Of a stretch of DNA of 64,000 nt, positions 1 through 9,387 are shown in pieces. The DNA is from Pseudoxanthomonas sp. J31. GTDB taxonomy: Bacteria > Pseudomonadota > Gammaproteobacteria > Xanthomonadales > Xanthomonadaceae. Where the stretch lies: NCBI RefSeq assembly GCF_000510725.1, contig NZ_AZNZ01000002.1:186001-250000 (forward strand), given 5' to 3'. Made by a program: the position numbers and the translations under genes. The notes beneath the pieces were generated by a model. The model worked only from the letters and a program-made list of their open reading frames with translations. It was not told the DNA's origin and did no database searches. Within the stretch, counting starts at the first letter, position 1. Each line of letters begins with the position of its first letter.

Positions 1-35
1 TAGTCGCGCCCCATGGCGGCGGCTATGCTGCGCGC

Positions 36-896
36 ATGAATTACCGCCACGCCTTCCATGCCGGCAACCATGCCGACGTGCTCAAGCACGTCGTCCTGCT
101 GGCGCACCTGGACGCCCTGCTGCGCAAGGACGGTCCGTTCTTCGTGCTCGACACGCATGCCGGCCGCGGCCGCTACCTGCTGCAGGGCGAGGCCGCCGGC
201 CGCACCGGCGAGGCGGCCGGCGGCATCCTCGCCCTGGCCGGGCGCGGCGAAGCGCCGCCGGCGGTCGAGCGCTACCTGCGCGCGGTGGCGGCGATCAACC
301 CGGTCGACGCCCTGCTCGCCTACCCCGGCTCGCCGCTGCTGGCCGCGCAGGCCATGCGCGAACAGGACCGCCTGGCCGCCTGCGAACTGCAGCCGGAGGA
401 AGCAGCGGAACTGAAGGCGCTGTTCGCCCACGACAGGCGCGTGGCGGTGCACGCGCGCGACGGCTACGACGCGGTGCGCGCCCTGCTGCCGCCGCGGGTG
501 GACGGAGTGCGCTACGCGCGCGGACTGGTGCTGGTCGACCCGCCGTACGAGGCCCAGGAAGCCGAATACCCGAAGGTGGTGGCGGCGGTACGCGAGGTCC
601 TGCAGCGCTGGCCGCAGGCGGGCGTGGCGATCTGGTACCCGGTCAAGCAGCGGCGCTCGCTGCAGCCGTTCTTCCGCAAGCTGGCCGGGCTGCCGGCGCG
701 CTCGGTGCTGCTGGCCGAGCTGCTGGTGCGCCCGGACGACTCGCCGCTGCGCCTCAACGGCAGCGGCATGGCGCTCATCAACCCGCCGTGGAAGCTGGAC
801 GAGGCCATCGCCCCGGCCCTGCCGTTCCTGCAGCGCCACCTTGGCGAGGCCGGCGCCTCGACCAGGCTGGAGTGGCTCCGGCGCGACGAGGGCTGA
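36..896 (+). CDS. rlmJ: 23S rRNA (adenine(2030)-N6)-methyltransferase RlmJ
   Basis: A 286-aa protein, close to the roughly 280 aa usual for RlmJ. It opens with the family signature MNYRHAFHAGNHADVLKH. A VDPPYE motif near residue 168 is the catalytic DPPY loop of N6-adenine methyltransferases. The family uses S-adenosylmethionine to methylate A2030 of 23S rRNA in the cytoplasm. The gene is monocistronic here and converges on the cation transporter gene, with only 6 bp between the stop codons. The ATG at 36 is the family start. Identification is firm. Confidence 0.95.
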   Translation: MNYRHAFHAGNHADVLKHVVLLAHLDALLRKDGPFFVLDTHAGRGRYLLQGEAAGRTGEAAGGILALAGRGEAPPAVERYLRAVAAINPVDALLAYPGSPLLAAQAMREQDRLAACELQPEEAAELKALFAHDRRVAVHARDGYDAVRALLPPRVDGVRYARGLVLVDPPYEAQEAEYPKVVAAVREVLQRWPQAGVAIWYPVKQRRSLQPFFRKLAGLPARSVLLAELLVRPDDSPLRLNGSGMALINPPWKLDEAIAPALPFLQRHLGEAGASTRLEWLRRDEG

Positions 897-902
897 GCGC
901 GC

Positions 903-1823
903 TCAGGCGGCCGGGCGGTCCTCGCCCTCCGGTTCGAAGAAGCTCCAGCGCACCACCGGGAACCGCGCCTTGAGCGCGCGCTCGACGGTGTCGATGTCCT
1001 CGAGCATGGCCGGGCCATCGTGGGAACGGCGCATGCGCGCATGGGTGGAGACCAGCACGTCGTGGCCCTGCTGCAGGGTGATCACGTGCAGCACCTCGGC
1101 GATCTCCGGGCGCGCCGCCAGGAACTCGGCGACCTGCGCCTGCAGGAAGGGATCGACGCTCTGCCCGATCAGCATGGCCTTGACCTCGATCGCCACCAGC
1201 ACCGCGACCACGATCAGCAGCAGGCCGATGGCGATGGTGCCCAGCGCGTCCCACAGCGGGTTGCCGGTGAGCACCGCCAGGCCAACCGCCACCAGGGCCA
1301 GGACCAGGCCGGTCAGCGCCGCCAGGTCCTCGCCGAAGATCACCACGAGTTCGGCCTGGCGGCTCTCGCGGAACCAGCCCCACAGCGAGCGGCCGCCGCG
1401 CGCCTTGTCCACCTCGCGCAGGCAGGCGCGCATGGAAATGCCCTCGGCGACGATGGCGAACACCAGCACCCCGGCGGCCCACCACCACTGCTCCAGCGGC
1501 TCGGGATGCTGCAGCTTGTGCACGCCCTCGTACACCGAGAACATGCCGCCGACGCTGAACAGCATCACCGCCACCAGGAAGGACCAGAAGTAGATGGCGC
1601 GCCCGTAGCCCAGCGGGTACTCCGGGCTCACCGGACGCTTCGACTGGCGCAGCCCCAGCAGCAGCAGGAGCTGGTTGCCGCAGTCGGCGAAGGAGTGCAC
1701 GGTCTCGGCGAGCATCGCCCCGGAGCCGGTGACGAAGGCGGCCACGCCCTTGGCCAGCGCGATCGCCAGGTTGGCGCCCAGCGCGAAGAAGATCGCGCGC
1801 GTGGAATCTCCATTGCCGGCCAT
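903..1823 (-). CDS. Cation diffusion facilitator (CDF) family transporter
   Basis: A 306-aa inner-membrane protein. The first helix region carries the CDF signature-like stretch GSGAMLAETVHSFADCGNQ, with HxxxD and Asp residues that bind metal in this family. Further hydrophobic helices and a short cytoplasmic C-terminal domain follow. CDF proteins exchange divalent metals (Zn, Fe, Mn, Co) for protons. The GGAGG-like site a few bases upstream supports the ATG at 1823. It is divergent from the GNAT gene at 1908. The metal cannot be told from sequence alone. Confidence 0.85.
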   Translation of the reverse strand: MAGNGDSTRAIFFALGANLAIALAKGVAAFVTGSGAMLAETVHSFADCGNQLLLLLGLRQSKRPVSPEYPLGYGRAIYFWSFLVAVMLFSVGGMFSVYEGVHKLQHPEPLEQWWWAAGVLVFAIVAEGISMRACLREVDKARGGRSLWGWFRESRQAELVVIFGEDLAALTGLVLALVAVGLAVLTGNPLWDALGTIAIGLLLIVVAVLVAIEVKAMLIGQSVDPFLQAQVAEFLAARPEIAEVLHVITLQQGHDVLVSTHARMRRSHDGPAMLEDIDTVERALKARFPVVRWSFFEPEGEDRPAA

Positions 1824-1907
1824 GCCTGTCCTCCGTCGCGGGGCCGGCGGAGTCTAGCAAGGCCCCCCGGCTCCCCGCGTGCAGCCCGATGTGGGAATAT
1901 CGGACCC

Positions 1908-2453
1908 ATGCCACGCAACCGGCTTCCCCCCTGGCACGAGGAATTCGTGCTGCCCAACCGCAGGGCCATCCTGATCCGTCCGATCCGCCCGGAAGACGCC
2001 GCGCCGCTGCACGCCGCGTTCGGGCTGCTGGGGCCGGAGGAGATCCGGGTCCGCTTCGCCGGCGGCGAAGGCGGGCTGGACCTGGACGAGGCCGGCCGCC
2101 TGGCCCGCCCCGATCCACGCCAGGAGCTGCTGCTGGTCGGCGCCGAGCCCTACCCGCCCGGCGAGGCGATGATCGCCGGGCTCGGCCGCGCGCGCCGGGT
2201 GCCCGGCACCCGCCAGGCCGAATGCACGATCCTGCTGGCCCGCTACGTGGCCGGCCTGGGCCTGGGCCGGCACCTGCTGCAGAAGCTGGTGAAGTGGGGC
2301 CGCGGCCGCGCCGTTGACCGCCTGTTCGGCGACATTCCCGCAAGCAACGTGCCGATGCTGGAGCTGGCGGAATCGCTGGGCTTCCGCCCGGAGCCGGAGG
2401 CGCAAGTCCCGGCCGGGCTGGTGCGGGTGGTGCTGGACCTGGCGCGCGGCTGA
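1908..2453 (+). CDS. GNAT N-acetyltransferase, Pat-type domain
   Basis: A 181-aa single-domain GNAT protein. Its N-terminal stretch (ILIRPIRPEDAAPLHAAF, then a RVRF motif) resembles the GNAT domain at the C-terminus of Pat/PatZ protein acetyltransferases. The acetyl-CoA loop is GLGLGRHLLQKL, followed by an xNVPMLELAESLGF tail. Here it stands alone without the acyl-CoA synthetase-like part. Members acetylate protein lysines or small amines; the substrate is not deducible. The ATG at 1908 begins just before the conserved core. It is separated from mfd by about 70 bp. Confidence 0.75.
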   Translation: MPRNRLPPWHEEFVLPNRRAILIRPIRPEDAAPLHAAFGLLGPEEIRVRFAGGEGGLDLDEAGRLARPDPRQELLLVGAEPYPPGEAMIAGLGRARRVPGTRQAECTILLARYVAGLGLGRHLLQKLVKWGRGRAVDRLFGDIPASNVPMLELAESLGFRPEPEAQVPAGLVRVVLDLARG

Positions 2454-2524
2454 GCGCCGCGCGCGGACGCACCCGGTCGGGTGCGCACGGGCCGCCCGCG
2501 CCCGCCCGGTACAATGGACGGCTC

Positions 2525-5500
2525 ATGTCGTCGTCGAACCGAGCCGTGTCTCCCATTCCCCCGCTTCCCCGGCGTGGCCAGGCCCGCGCCTGGTGGAACG
2601 CGCCGGCCTCGCCCTCCGCGCTGGCCTGGCACCTGGTGCGCGCCGCCCGCGCCCATCCCGGTCCGCTGCTGTTCGTGGCCCGCGACACCCTGTCCGCGCA
2701 CCAGGTCGAGGCCGACCTGCTGACCCTGCTGGGCGCCGGGGCCGACCTGCCGGTGGTGCCGTTCCCGGACTGGGAGACCCTGCCCTACGACCGTTTCAGC
2801 CCGCATCCGGACATCATCAGCCAGCGCCTGGCCGCGCTGCAGCGCCTGCCGCGGCTGGAGCGCGGGATCGTGGTGGTGCCGGTGCAGACCCTGCTGCAGC
2901 GGCTGCCGCCGCTGCGCTACATCGCCGGCAGCAGCTTCGACCTGAAGACCGGCCAGCGCCTGGACCTGGACGCGGAGAAGCGCCGGCTGGAATCGGCCGG
3001 CTACCGCAACGTGCCGCAGGTGCTGGACCCGGGCGACTTCGCCGTGCGCGGCGGCCTGCTCGACGTTTACCCGATGGGCGCCGAGGCGCCGCTGCGGATC
3101 GAGCTGCTGGACGACGAGATCGACTCGATCCGCCGCTTCGACCCGGAGAGCCAGCGCTCGCTGGAGAAGATCGAGGCGGTGCACATGCTGCCCGGGCGCG
3201 AGACGCCGATGGACGAGGCCAGCCTGGCGCGGGTGATGGACGCCCTGCGCGAGCGCTTCGACGTCGATACCCGGCGCAGCGCGCTGTACCAGGACCTCAA
3301 GGCCGGCATTGCCCCGGCTGGCATCGAGTACTACCTGCCGCTGTTCTTCGCCCCCAGCCGCGATGGTTCCGGATCGACCGCGACGCTGTTCGACTACCTG
3401 CCGGTGAGCGTGCTGCCGGTGCTGGCCGACGGCGCCAGCGCCTGCGCCGACGCGTTCTGGCAGCAGGCCGGCAACCGCTACGAGCAGCGCCGGCACGACG
3501 TCGAGCACCCGGTGCTGCCGCCGGCCGAGCTGTACCTGCCGCCGGACGCGCTGCGCGAGCAGCTCAACCGCGGCATCCGCATCGAGGTGTGCGGCCCGCA
3601 ACACACCCACGCCGCCGACGCCGCCGCCCTCGGCGACCAGCCGGCGCCGGCGCTGCCGATCGCCGGGCCCGACCAGCCGCGCGCCGGCGAGGCCCTGCGC
3701 AGCTTCCTGTCCAGCTACCCGGGCCGGGTGCTGGTGGCCGCCGACTCGCCCGGCCGCCGCGAGGCCCTGCTGGAAGTGCTGCAGGCCGCCGGGCTGCAGC
3801 CGAAGACCGTGGCCGGCTTCCCCGCCTTCCTCGAGGGCGACGAGCGCTTCGCCCTGGCGGTGGCGCCGCTGGAAGACGGCTTCGCCCTGGACGAGCCACG
3901 GCTGGTGGTGCTCACCGAGCGCCAGCTGTTCCCCGAGCGCGCCACCCAGCCGCGGCGCGCGCGCCGCGCCGGGCGCGAGCCGGAGGCGATCATCCGCGAC
4001 CTGGGCGAGCTGACCGAGGGCGCGCCCATCGTCCACGAGGACCACGGCGTCGGCCGTTACCGCGGCCTGGTGGCGATGGACATCGGCGGCATGCCCGGCG
4101 AGTTCCTGGACATCGAGTACGCCAAGGGCGACCGCCTGTACGTGCCGGTCACCCAGCTGCACCTGGTCAGCCGCTACTCCGGCGCCTCGCCGGAGACCGC
4201 GCCGCTGCACTCGCTGGGCGGCGAGCAGTGGACCCGGGCCAAGCGCAAGGCCCAGGAGAAGGTCCGCGACGTGGCCGCCGAGCTGCTGGAGATCCAGGCC
4301 CGGCGCAAGGCCCGCGCCGGCCTGGCGCTGGACATCGACCGCGCCATGTACGAGGGCTTCGCCGCCGGCTTCCCGTTCGAGGAGACCCCGGACCAGCACG
4401 CGGCGATCGAGGCGGTGCTGCGCGACCTGCAGTCCAGCCAGCCGATGGACCGCGTGGTCTGCGGCGACGTGGGCTTCGGCAAGACCGAGGTCGCGGTGCG
4501 CGCGGCCTTCGCCGCGGCCAGCGCCGGGCGCCAGGTGGCGGTGCTGGTGCCCACCACCCTGCTGGCCGAGCAGCACTACCGCAACTTCCGCGACCGCTTC
4601 GCCGACTGGCCGCTCAAGGTCGAGGTGCTGTCGCGCTTCAAGAGCAGCAAGGAGATCAAGGCCGAGCTGGAGAAGGTGGCCAGCGGCCAGATCGACGTGA
4701 TCGTCGGCACCCACCGCCTGCTGCAGCCGGACGTGAAGTTCAAGGACCTGGGCCTGGTCATCGTCGACGAGGAGCAGCGCTTCGGCGTGCGCCAGAAGGA
4801 AGCGCTGAAGGCGCTGCGCGCCAACGTGCACCTGCTGACCCTGACCGCGACCCCGATCCCGCGCACGCTCAACATGGCCATGGCCGGCCTGCGCGACCTC
4901 AGCATCATCGCCACCCCGCCGCCCAACCGGCTGGCGGTGCAGACCTTCGTCGTGCCCTGGGACGACAACCAGCTGCGCGAGGCGTTCCAGCGCGAGCTGT
5001 CGCGCGGCGGCCAGCTGTACTTCCTGCACAACGACGTCGAAAGCATCGGCCGCATGCAGCGCCAGCTGCAGGAACTGGTGCCGGAGGCGCGCATCGGCGT
5101 GGCCCACGGGCAGATGCCCGAGCGCGAGCTGGAGCGGGTGATGCTCGACTTCCAGAAGCAGCGCTTCAACGTGCTGCTGGCGACCACGATCATCGAGTCG
5201 GGCATCGACATCCCCAACGCCAACACCATCATCATCAACCGCGCCGACCGCTTCGGCCTGGCCCAGCTGCACCAGCTGCGCGGCCGCGTCGGCCGCTCGC
5301 ACCACCGCGCCTATGCCTACCTGCTGGTGCCGCCGGACCGCCGCGCCATGACCCCGGACGCGGAGAAGCGGCTGGAGGCGATCGCCTCGATGGACGAGCT
5401 GGGCGCCGGCTTCACCCTGGCCACCCACGACCTGGAGATCCGCGGCGCTGGCGAGCTGCTGGGCGAGGACCAGAGCGGGCAGATGGCCGAGGTCGGCTTC

Positions 5501-6025
5501 AGCCTGTACACCGAGCTGCTGGAGCGGGCCGTGCGCAGCATCCGCCAGGGCAAGCTGCCGGACCTGGACGCCGGCGAGGAAACCCGCGGCGCCGAGGTCG
5601 TGCTCAACGTGCCGGCGCTGATCCCGGAGGACTACCTGCCGGACGTGCACACCCGCCTGACCCTGTACAAGCGCATTTCCAGCGCCGGCGACGGCGAGGC
5701 CCTGCGCGAACTGCAGGTGGAGATGATCGACCGCTTCGGCCTGCTGCCGGACGCGGTCAAGAACATGTTCGCCATCGCCGAGCTGAAGCGGCAGTGCGAC
5801 GCCCTGGGCATCCGCAAGCTGGAGCTGGGCGAGAACGGCGGCCGCATCGTGTTCGAGGCCAAGCCGAAGGTCGATCCGATGTCGGTGATCCGCATGATCC
5901 AGCAGCAGCCGAAGCTGTACGCGATGGACGGCCCGGACAAGCTCAAGGTGCGGCTGCCGCTGCCGGAACCCGCCGACCGCTTCAACGCCGCGCGCGGACT
6001 GCTCACCGCCCTTTCCCCCAGCTGA
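2525..6025 (+). CDS. mfd: Transcription-repair coupling factor Mfd
   Basis: An 1166-aa protein of normal Mfd length. A UvrB-like N-terminal module carries DWETLPYDRFSPHPDIISQR (about residues 79-98). The CarD-like RNA-polymerase-binding domain lies near residues 499-550 (EDHGVGRYRGLV). Helicase motif I is GDVGFGKTE (about 646-654), motif II is DEEQRFG (about 747), and a C-terminal TRCF domain follows. Mfd removes stalled RNA polymerase with ATP and recruits UvrA to lesions on the transcribed strand. The helicase motifs are intact. Identification is firm. Confidence 0.97.
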   Translation: MSSSNRAVSPIPPLPRRGQARAWWNAPASPSALAWHLVRAARAHPGPLLFVARDTLSAHQVEADLLTLLGAGADLPVVPFPDWETLPYDRFSPHPDIISQRLAALQRLPRLERGIVVVPVQTLLQRLPPLRYIAGSSFDLKTGQRLDLDAEKRRLESAGYRNVPQVLDPGDFAVRGGLLDVYPMGAEAPLRIELLDDEIDSIRRFDPESQRSLEKIEAVHMLPGRETPMDEASLARVMDALRERFDVDTRRSALYQDLKAGIAPAGIEYYLPLFFAPSRDGSGSTATLFDYLPVSVLPVLADGASACADAFWQQAGNRYEQRRHDVEHPVLPPAELYLPPDALREQLNRGIRIEVCGPQHTHAADAAALGDQPAPALPIAGPDQPRAGEALRSFLSSYPGRVLVAADSPGRREALLEVLQAAGLQPKTVAGFPAFLEGDERFALAVAPLEDGFALDEPRLVVLTERQLFPERATQPRRARRAGREPEAIIRDLGELTEGAPIVHEDHGVGRYRGLVAMDIGGMPGEFLDIEYAKGDRLYVPVTQLHLVSRYSGASPETAPLHSLGGEQWTRAKRKAQEKVRDVAAELLEIQARRKARAGLALDIDRAMYEGFAAGFPFEETPDQHAAIEAVLRDLQSSQPMDRVVCGDVGFGKTEVAVRAAFAAASAGRQVAVLVPTTLLAEQHYRNFRDRFADWPLKVEVLSRFKSSKEIKAELEKVASGQIDVIVGTHRLLQPDVKFKDLGLVIVDEEQRFGVRQKEALKALRANVHLLTLTATPIPRTLNMAMAGLRDLSIIATPPPNRLAVQTFVVPWDDNQLREAFQRELSRGGQLYFLHNDVESIGRMQRQLQELVPEARIGVAHGQMPERELERVMLDFQKQRFNVLLATTIIESGIDIPNANTIIINRADRFGLAQLHQLRGRVGRSHHRAYAYLLVPPDRRAMTPDAEKRLEAIASMDELGAGFTLATHDLEIRGAGELLGEDQSGQMAEVGFSLYTELLERAVRSIRQGKLPDLDAGEETRGAEVVLNVPALIPEDYLPDVHTRLTLYKRISSAGDGEALRELQVEMIDRFGLLPDAVKNMFAIAELKRQCDALGIRKLELGENGGRIVFEAKPKVDPMSVIRMIQQQPKLYAMDGPDKLKVRLPLPEPADRFNAARGLLTALSPS

Positions 6026-6056
6026 GCGCCCGCCACCGCTCCTCCCCCGCCCCCAC

Positions 6057-6665
6057 ATGCCCGACCCCATCCCCGCGCTGGCGCTGCCGCTTGGCCGCGC
6101 CAGCGCTTCGCTCCGTGCGCTGGCCCTGGCCCTCGAGCAGCGCGACGCCTACACCGACGGCCACTGCGACCGCGTCTGCCGCCTGGCGGCGCTGCTTGGC
6201 CAGCGCTTCGACCTGGACCGCGAGCGCCTGGCCCACCTGGCCCTGGCCGCGCGCTTCCACGACATCGGCAAGATCGGCGTGCGCGACGACGTGCTGCTGT
6301 ATCCGGGCCGGCTCGACGCGGCGCGGCGGCAACGCATGCGCCTGCATCCGGAACTGGGCGAGCGCCTGTTCCGCGCCACCGAGCGCGACGACGCCGCGCA
6401 GGTGGCGCACCTGATCCGCCACCACCACGAGGCCTACGACGGCAGCGGTTATCCGGACGGCCTGGCCGGCGACGCGATCCCGCTGGAGGCGCGGATCCTG
6501 GCCGCGGCCGACGGCTACGACGCGATGACGTCCGACCGCCCGTACCGGCCGGCCCTGCCGGCGCGCGCGGCGCTGGAAGCGCTGGCCGCCGAGCGTGGCC
6601 GGCGCATCGACCCGGAGGTCTACCGCCAGCTCGAGGCGGTGCTGCGCCGCGATCCGGACGCCTGA
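6057..6665 (+). CDS. Stand-alone HD-GYP domain protein
   Basis: A 202-aa protein made almost wholly of one HD-GYP domain. Visible metal-site motifs are HCDRV near residue 34, HDIGKIG near 67, and HHHEAYDGSGYPDGL near residue 122, which contains the GYP triplet. Intact domains hydrolyse cyclic di-GMP. There is no receiver or other input domain, so control must come from expression or a partner. It follows mfd by 31 bp and may be co-transcribed. Activity is inferred from the intact motifs. Confidence 0.8.
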   Translation: MPDPIPALALPLGRASASLRALALALEQRDAYTDGHCDRVCRLAALLGQRFDLDRERLAHLALAARFHDIGKIGVRDDVLLYPGRLDAARRQRMRLHPELGERLFRATERDDAAQVAHLIRHHHEAYDGSGYPDGLAGDAIPLEARILAAADGYDAMTSDRPYRPALPARAALEALAAERGRRIDPEVYRQLEAVLRRDPDA

Positions 6666-6675
6666 GGCGCCGGCC

Positions 6676-8244
6676 TCAGAGCTGCGATTCCAGCGGCAGC
6701 CAGCCGATCACGCGCGCGGCGGCGCGTTGCCAGGCCTTTGCCTCCGGCTCGCGTTCCCAGGTGGCCGGCGGCTGCGCCGCGTCGTCGTGCCAGCGCAGGC
6801 GGCCGTCCTCCAGGGCCAGGCGGTAGGCGGTCTGCGCCGAGGTCTTCTTCGCGTACAGCGCCTCCAGCTCGGCCGCCGCGCCGGGATGGTCGAACATCAG
6901 CCCCATCTCGGTGTTGAGCTTGATCGAGCGCGGGTCGAGGTTGAACGAGCCGATGAAGCCGTGGCTGCCGTCGACCACGTAGGCCTTGGTGTGCAGGCTG
7001 GCGCCGCTGGAGCCGAACAGGCTGGTGTCGACCGCGCCATGCGGCTTGAGCTCATACAGCGCGATCCCGGCGCGCAGCAACGGCACCCGGTAGCCGGCGT
7101 AGCCGCCGTGCACCGCCAGCACGTCGTTGGCCGCCAGCGAGTTGGTGAGGATGCTCACCTCCACCCCGCGCCCGCGCATGCCGGAAAGCCACTCCAGGCC
7201 GGCGTGGCCCGGGACGAAGTACGGCGAGATCAGCTTCAGCTCGCGGCGCGCGGTGCTCACCCGCGCGACCAGCACCGGGGTCATCCAGTCCGGCCGTTGC
7301 GGCGCGCCCTCGGCCTTCTGCGGCGGGTCGGACACCAGCATGGCGTTCTCGGTCCAGTGCACGCTGCCCCGGCCCTGCAGCAGCTCGCTCACCCGCTCGG
7401 AGGCGCGCAGGCGCTCCAGGTAGGGGCCGGCGCGATCCGAGCCCAGGCCCGCGTCCAGGCTCGCGCGCACCCTGTCCAGCGCGTCCGGCGCCGGATCGAC
7501 CAGCGCCGCCAGCGGGATCGCGCTGGCGCTGTTCCAGTAGGCGTCGAACACCTCCTCGGCCTGGCGCGCGGCGCTGCCGACCATGGCCACGTCGGTGTCC
7601 ATGAAGTTCACGTCGGCGGCGGCGTCGAAGTACTCGTCGCCGATGTTGCGCCCGCCCACCACCGCGATGCGGCCGTCGGCCAGCCAGATCTTGTTGTGCA
7701 TGCGCCGGTTGAGGCTGACGAAGCGCAGCAGCAGCTCCACGCCGCGCGCCAGCGTGCCCTCGCGGGCCCGGGTCGGGTTGAACAGCCGGACCTCGATCAG
7801 GGGGTGGCTGTCCAGCGCCGCCAGCACCGAGTGGCTGCCATGCACGTTCATGTCGTCCAGCAGCAGGCGCACGCGCACCCCGCGGTCGGCCGCGCGCAGC
7901 ACTTCGTTGTGCAGCATGTTGCCGGTGAAGTCGTCGTGCCAGATGTAGTACTGCAGGTCCAGGCTGCGCCCGGCCGAACGCGCGGTCATCGCGCGCACGG
8001 CAAAGGCGTCGAGGTTGTCGCCCAGGATCACCATGCCGGTCTGGCCCGGGCGCGCGTCGGTGAGCGGCACCACCGCGCGGTCGATCGCGGTCTGCGCGTC
8101 GGCCAGCGGCAGGGCCATGACCACCTCGCCGCGCGCGCGCTCGGCGAAGCGGCCGTAGGCGTACAGCGACAGCAGCGAGGCCATGGCGAACACGGCCAGG
8201 CCGAGCGCGAGCCACTTGAGGACCTTCTTCGCCTTCGCCTTCAT
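6676..8244 (-). CDS. Phospholipase D family protein, cardiolipin-synthase-C-like
   Basis: A 522-aa protein with one N-terminal membrane helix (about residues 9-28) after a Lys-rich start. Both HKD motifs are complete: HNKIWLADG (H183, K185, D190) and HTKAYVVDG (H418, K420, D425). The LDLQYYIWHDD segment near residue 95 is typical of the ClsC/YmdC branch of cardiolipin synthases. The likely role is phosphatidyl transfer at the inner membrane. I chose the ATG at 8244 because it gives a positively charged n-region before the helix; the upstream in-frame extension looks unrelated. Confidence 0.8.
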   Translation of the reverse strand: MKAKAKKVLKWLALGLAVFAMASLLSLYAYGRFAERARGEVVMALPLADAQTAIDRAVVPLTDARPGQTGMVILGDNLDAFAVRAMTARSAGRSLDLQYYIWHDDFTGNMLHNEVLRAADRGVRVRLLLDDMNVHGSHSVLAALDSHPLIEVRLFNPTRAREGTLARGVELLLRFVSLNRRMHNKIWLADGRIAVVGGRNIGDEYFDAAADVNFMDTDVAMVGSAARQAEEVFDAYWNSASAIPLAALVDPAPDALDRVRASLDAGLGSDRAGPYLERLRASERVSELLQGRGSVHWTENAMLVSDPPQKAEGAPQRPDWMTPVLVARVSTARRELKLISPYFVPGHAGLEWLSGMRGRGVEVSILTNSLAANDVLAVHGGYAGYRVPLLRAGIALYELKPHGAVDTSLFGSSGASLHTKAYVVDGSHGFIGSFNLDPRSIKLNTEMGLMFDHPGAAAELEALYAKKTSAQTAYRLALEDGRLRWHDDAAQPPATWEREPEAKAWQRAAARVIGWLPLESQL

Positions 8245-8326
8245 CGCGCCCTCGCCGGTGTGGATCGGCGGATTGTAGGCACGGACCCGCGAGGACGCCG
8301 CATGCGGGCGCGCCGCCGTGTCCGGC

Positions 8327-9265
8327 CTACTCGGCCAGCAGCCGATGCAGCGGCGCGGTCGCCTCCTGGCCTGCCTCGTCCTCGATCCAGGCAGCCACCG
8401 CCGCCACTTCCGGGCGCAACTCGGCCTCGGCCTGCAGCAGCCAGTAGCCATGCCCGGAAGACGCCGGCGCCGGCAGCTGGTCCAGCACCACCAGCCGCCC
8501 CTCCTCCAGCAAGGGCCGCACCAGTTCGCGCCGGCCCAGGGCGATGCCCTGCCCGGCCAGCGCGGCCTGGATCACCAGGTCGTACTGGTTGAAGTGCAGG
8601 ATCGCGCGCGGGCGTGCCTGGCCCCAGCCGATGGAGGCCAGCCAGGGCAGCCACTGGATCCAGGGATAGCCGGGCTTCTCGAACTCCAGCAGGGTCAGCC
8701 CGGCCAGCGCTTCCGGGCCCTCCAGCGCGTCCACCCGCAGCGCCGGGCTGGCGACCGGGACCACGGTCTCATGGAACAGCAGGCGCGCCCCGGGCGGCGC
8801 GCGTTCGGCGCTGGTGTAGCGGATCGCCAGGTCGACCCCGTCGTTGCGCAGGTCGACCACGCGGTTGTGCGCCGACACCCGCACGTCCACGCCGGGATGC
8901 CGGGCCTGGAACCGGCTCAGGCGCGGCAGCAGCCACAGCCCCGTGAAGCCGATGGTGGCGCTGACCGTGACCGGCCGGCTGCGGGCGCGCTCGCGCACCG
9001 CGCCCAGCGCGTCCTGCAGCTGCTGCAGGGCGGCGTCGGCGCTGCGGAACAGGCGTTCGCCCTCGGCAGTGAAGGCCAGCGAGCGATGGCCGCGGCGGAA
9101 CAGCCGGGTCCCCAGCTGCTCCTCCAGCGCCTGCACCTGGCGGCTGACCGCCGACTGGGTCAGGCACAGTTCGCGCGCGGCCTCGGTGATGCTCAGCCGC
9201 CGTCCGACGGCGACGAAGCCGCGCAGCAGGTCCAGCGAAGGCAACCGGTGCAGGTCCACTCGCAT
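8327..9265 (-). CDS. LysR-family transcriptional regulator (GcvA-like)
   Basis: A 312-aa regulator. The winged helix-turn-helix lies at about residues 10-68 (SITEAARELCLTQSAVSRQV is the recognition region). A LysR substrate-binding domain follows, with the GcvA-like phrase DVRVSAHNRVVDLRNDGVDL. It is transcribed divergently from the MFS gene at 9388, so it most likely controls that operon from the shared intergenic space. The effector is not recognisable. Confidence 0.85.
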   Translation of the reverse strand: MRVDLHRLPSLDLLRGFVAVGRRLSITEAARELCLTQSAVSRQVQALEEQLGTRLFRRGHRSLAFTAEGERLFRSADAALQQLQDALGAVRERARSRPVTVSATIGFTGLWLLPRLSRFQARHPGVDVRVSAHNRVVDLRNDGVDLAIRYTSAERAPPGARLLFHETVVPVASPALRVDALEGPEALAGLTLLEFEKPGYPWIQWLPWLASIGWGQARPRAILHFNQYDLVIQAALAGQGIALGRRELVRPLLEEGRLVVLDQLPAPASSGHGYWLLQAEAELRPEVAAVAAWIEDEAGQEATAPLHRLLAE

Positions 9266-9387
9266 TCCTCCAGCGCATGCAGGCAGTCCGAAATCTCGTT
9301 TGAGCCGGACGCTCCGACCACGGTTAATGGCGGCAACCGCAGCTTACACGGATCGCCGCCATGACTTCCCGCATCCTCGAGGATTCC

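Noticed and set aside
2243..6070. Very long antisense open frame opposite mfd
   Set aside because: A shadow of high-GC coding bias; Gln/His/Arg-rich low-complexity translation with no family resemblance.
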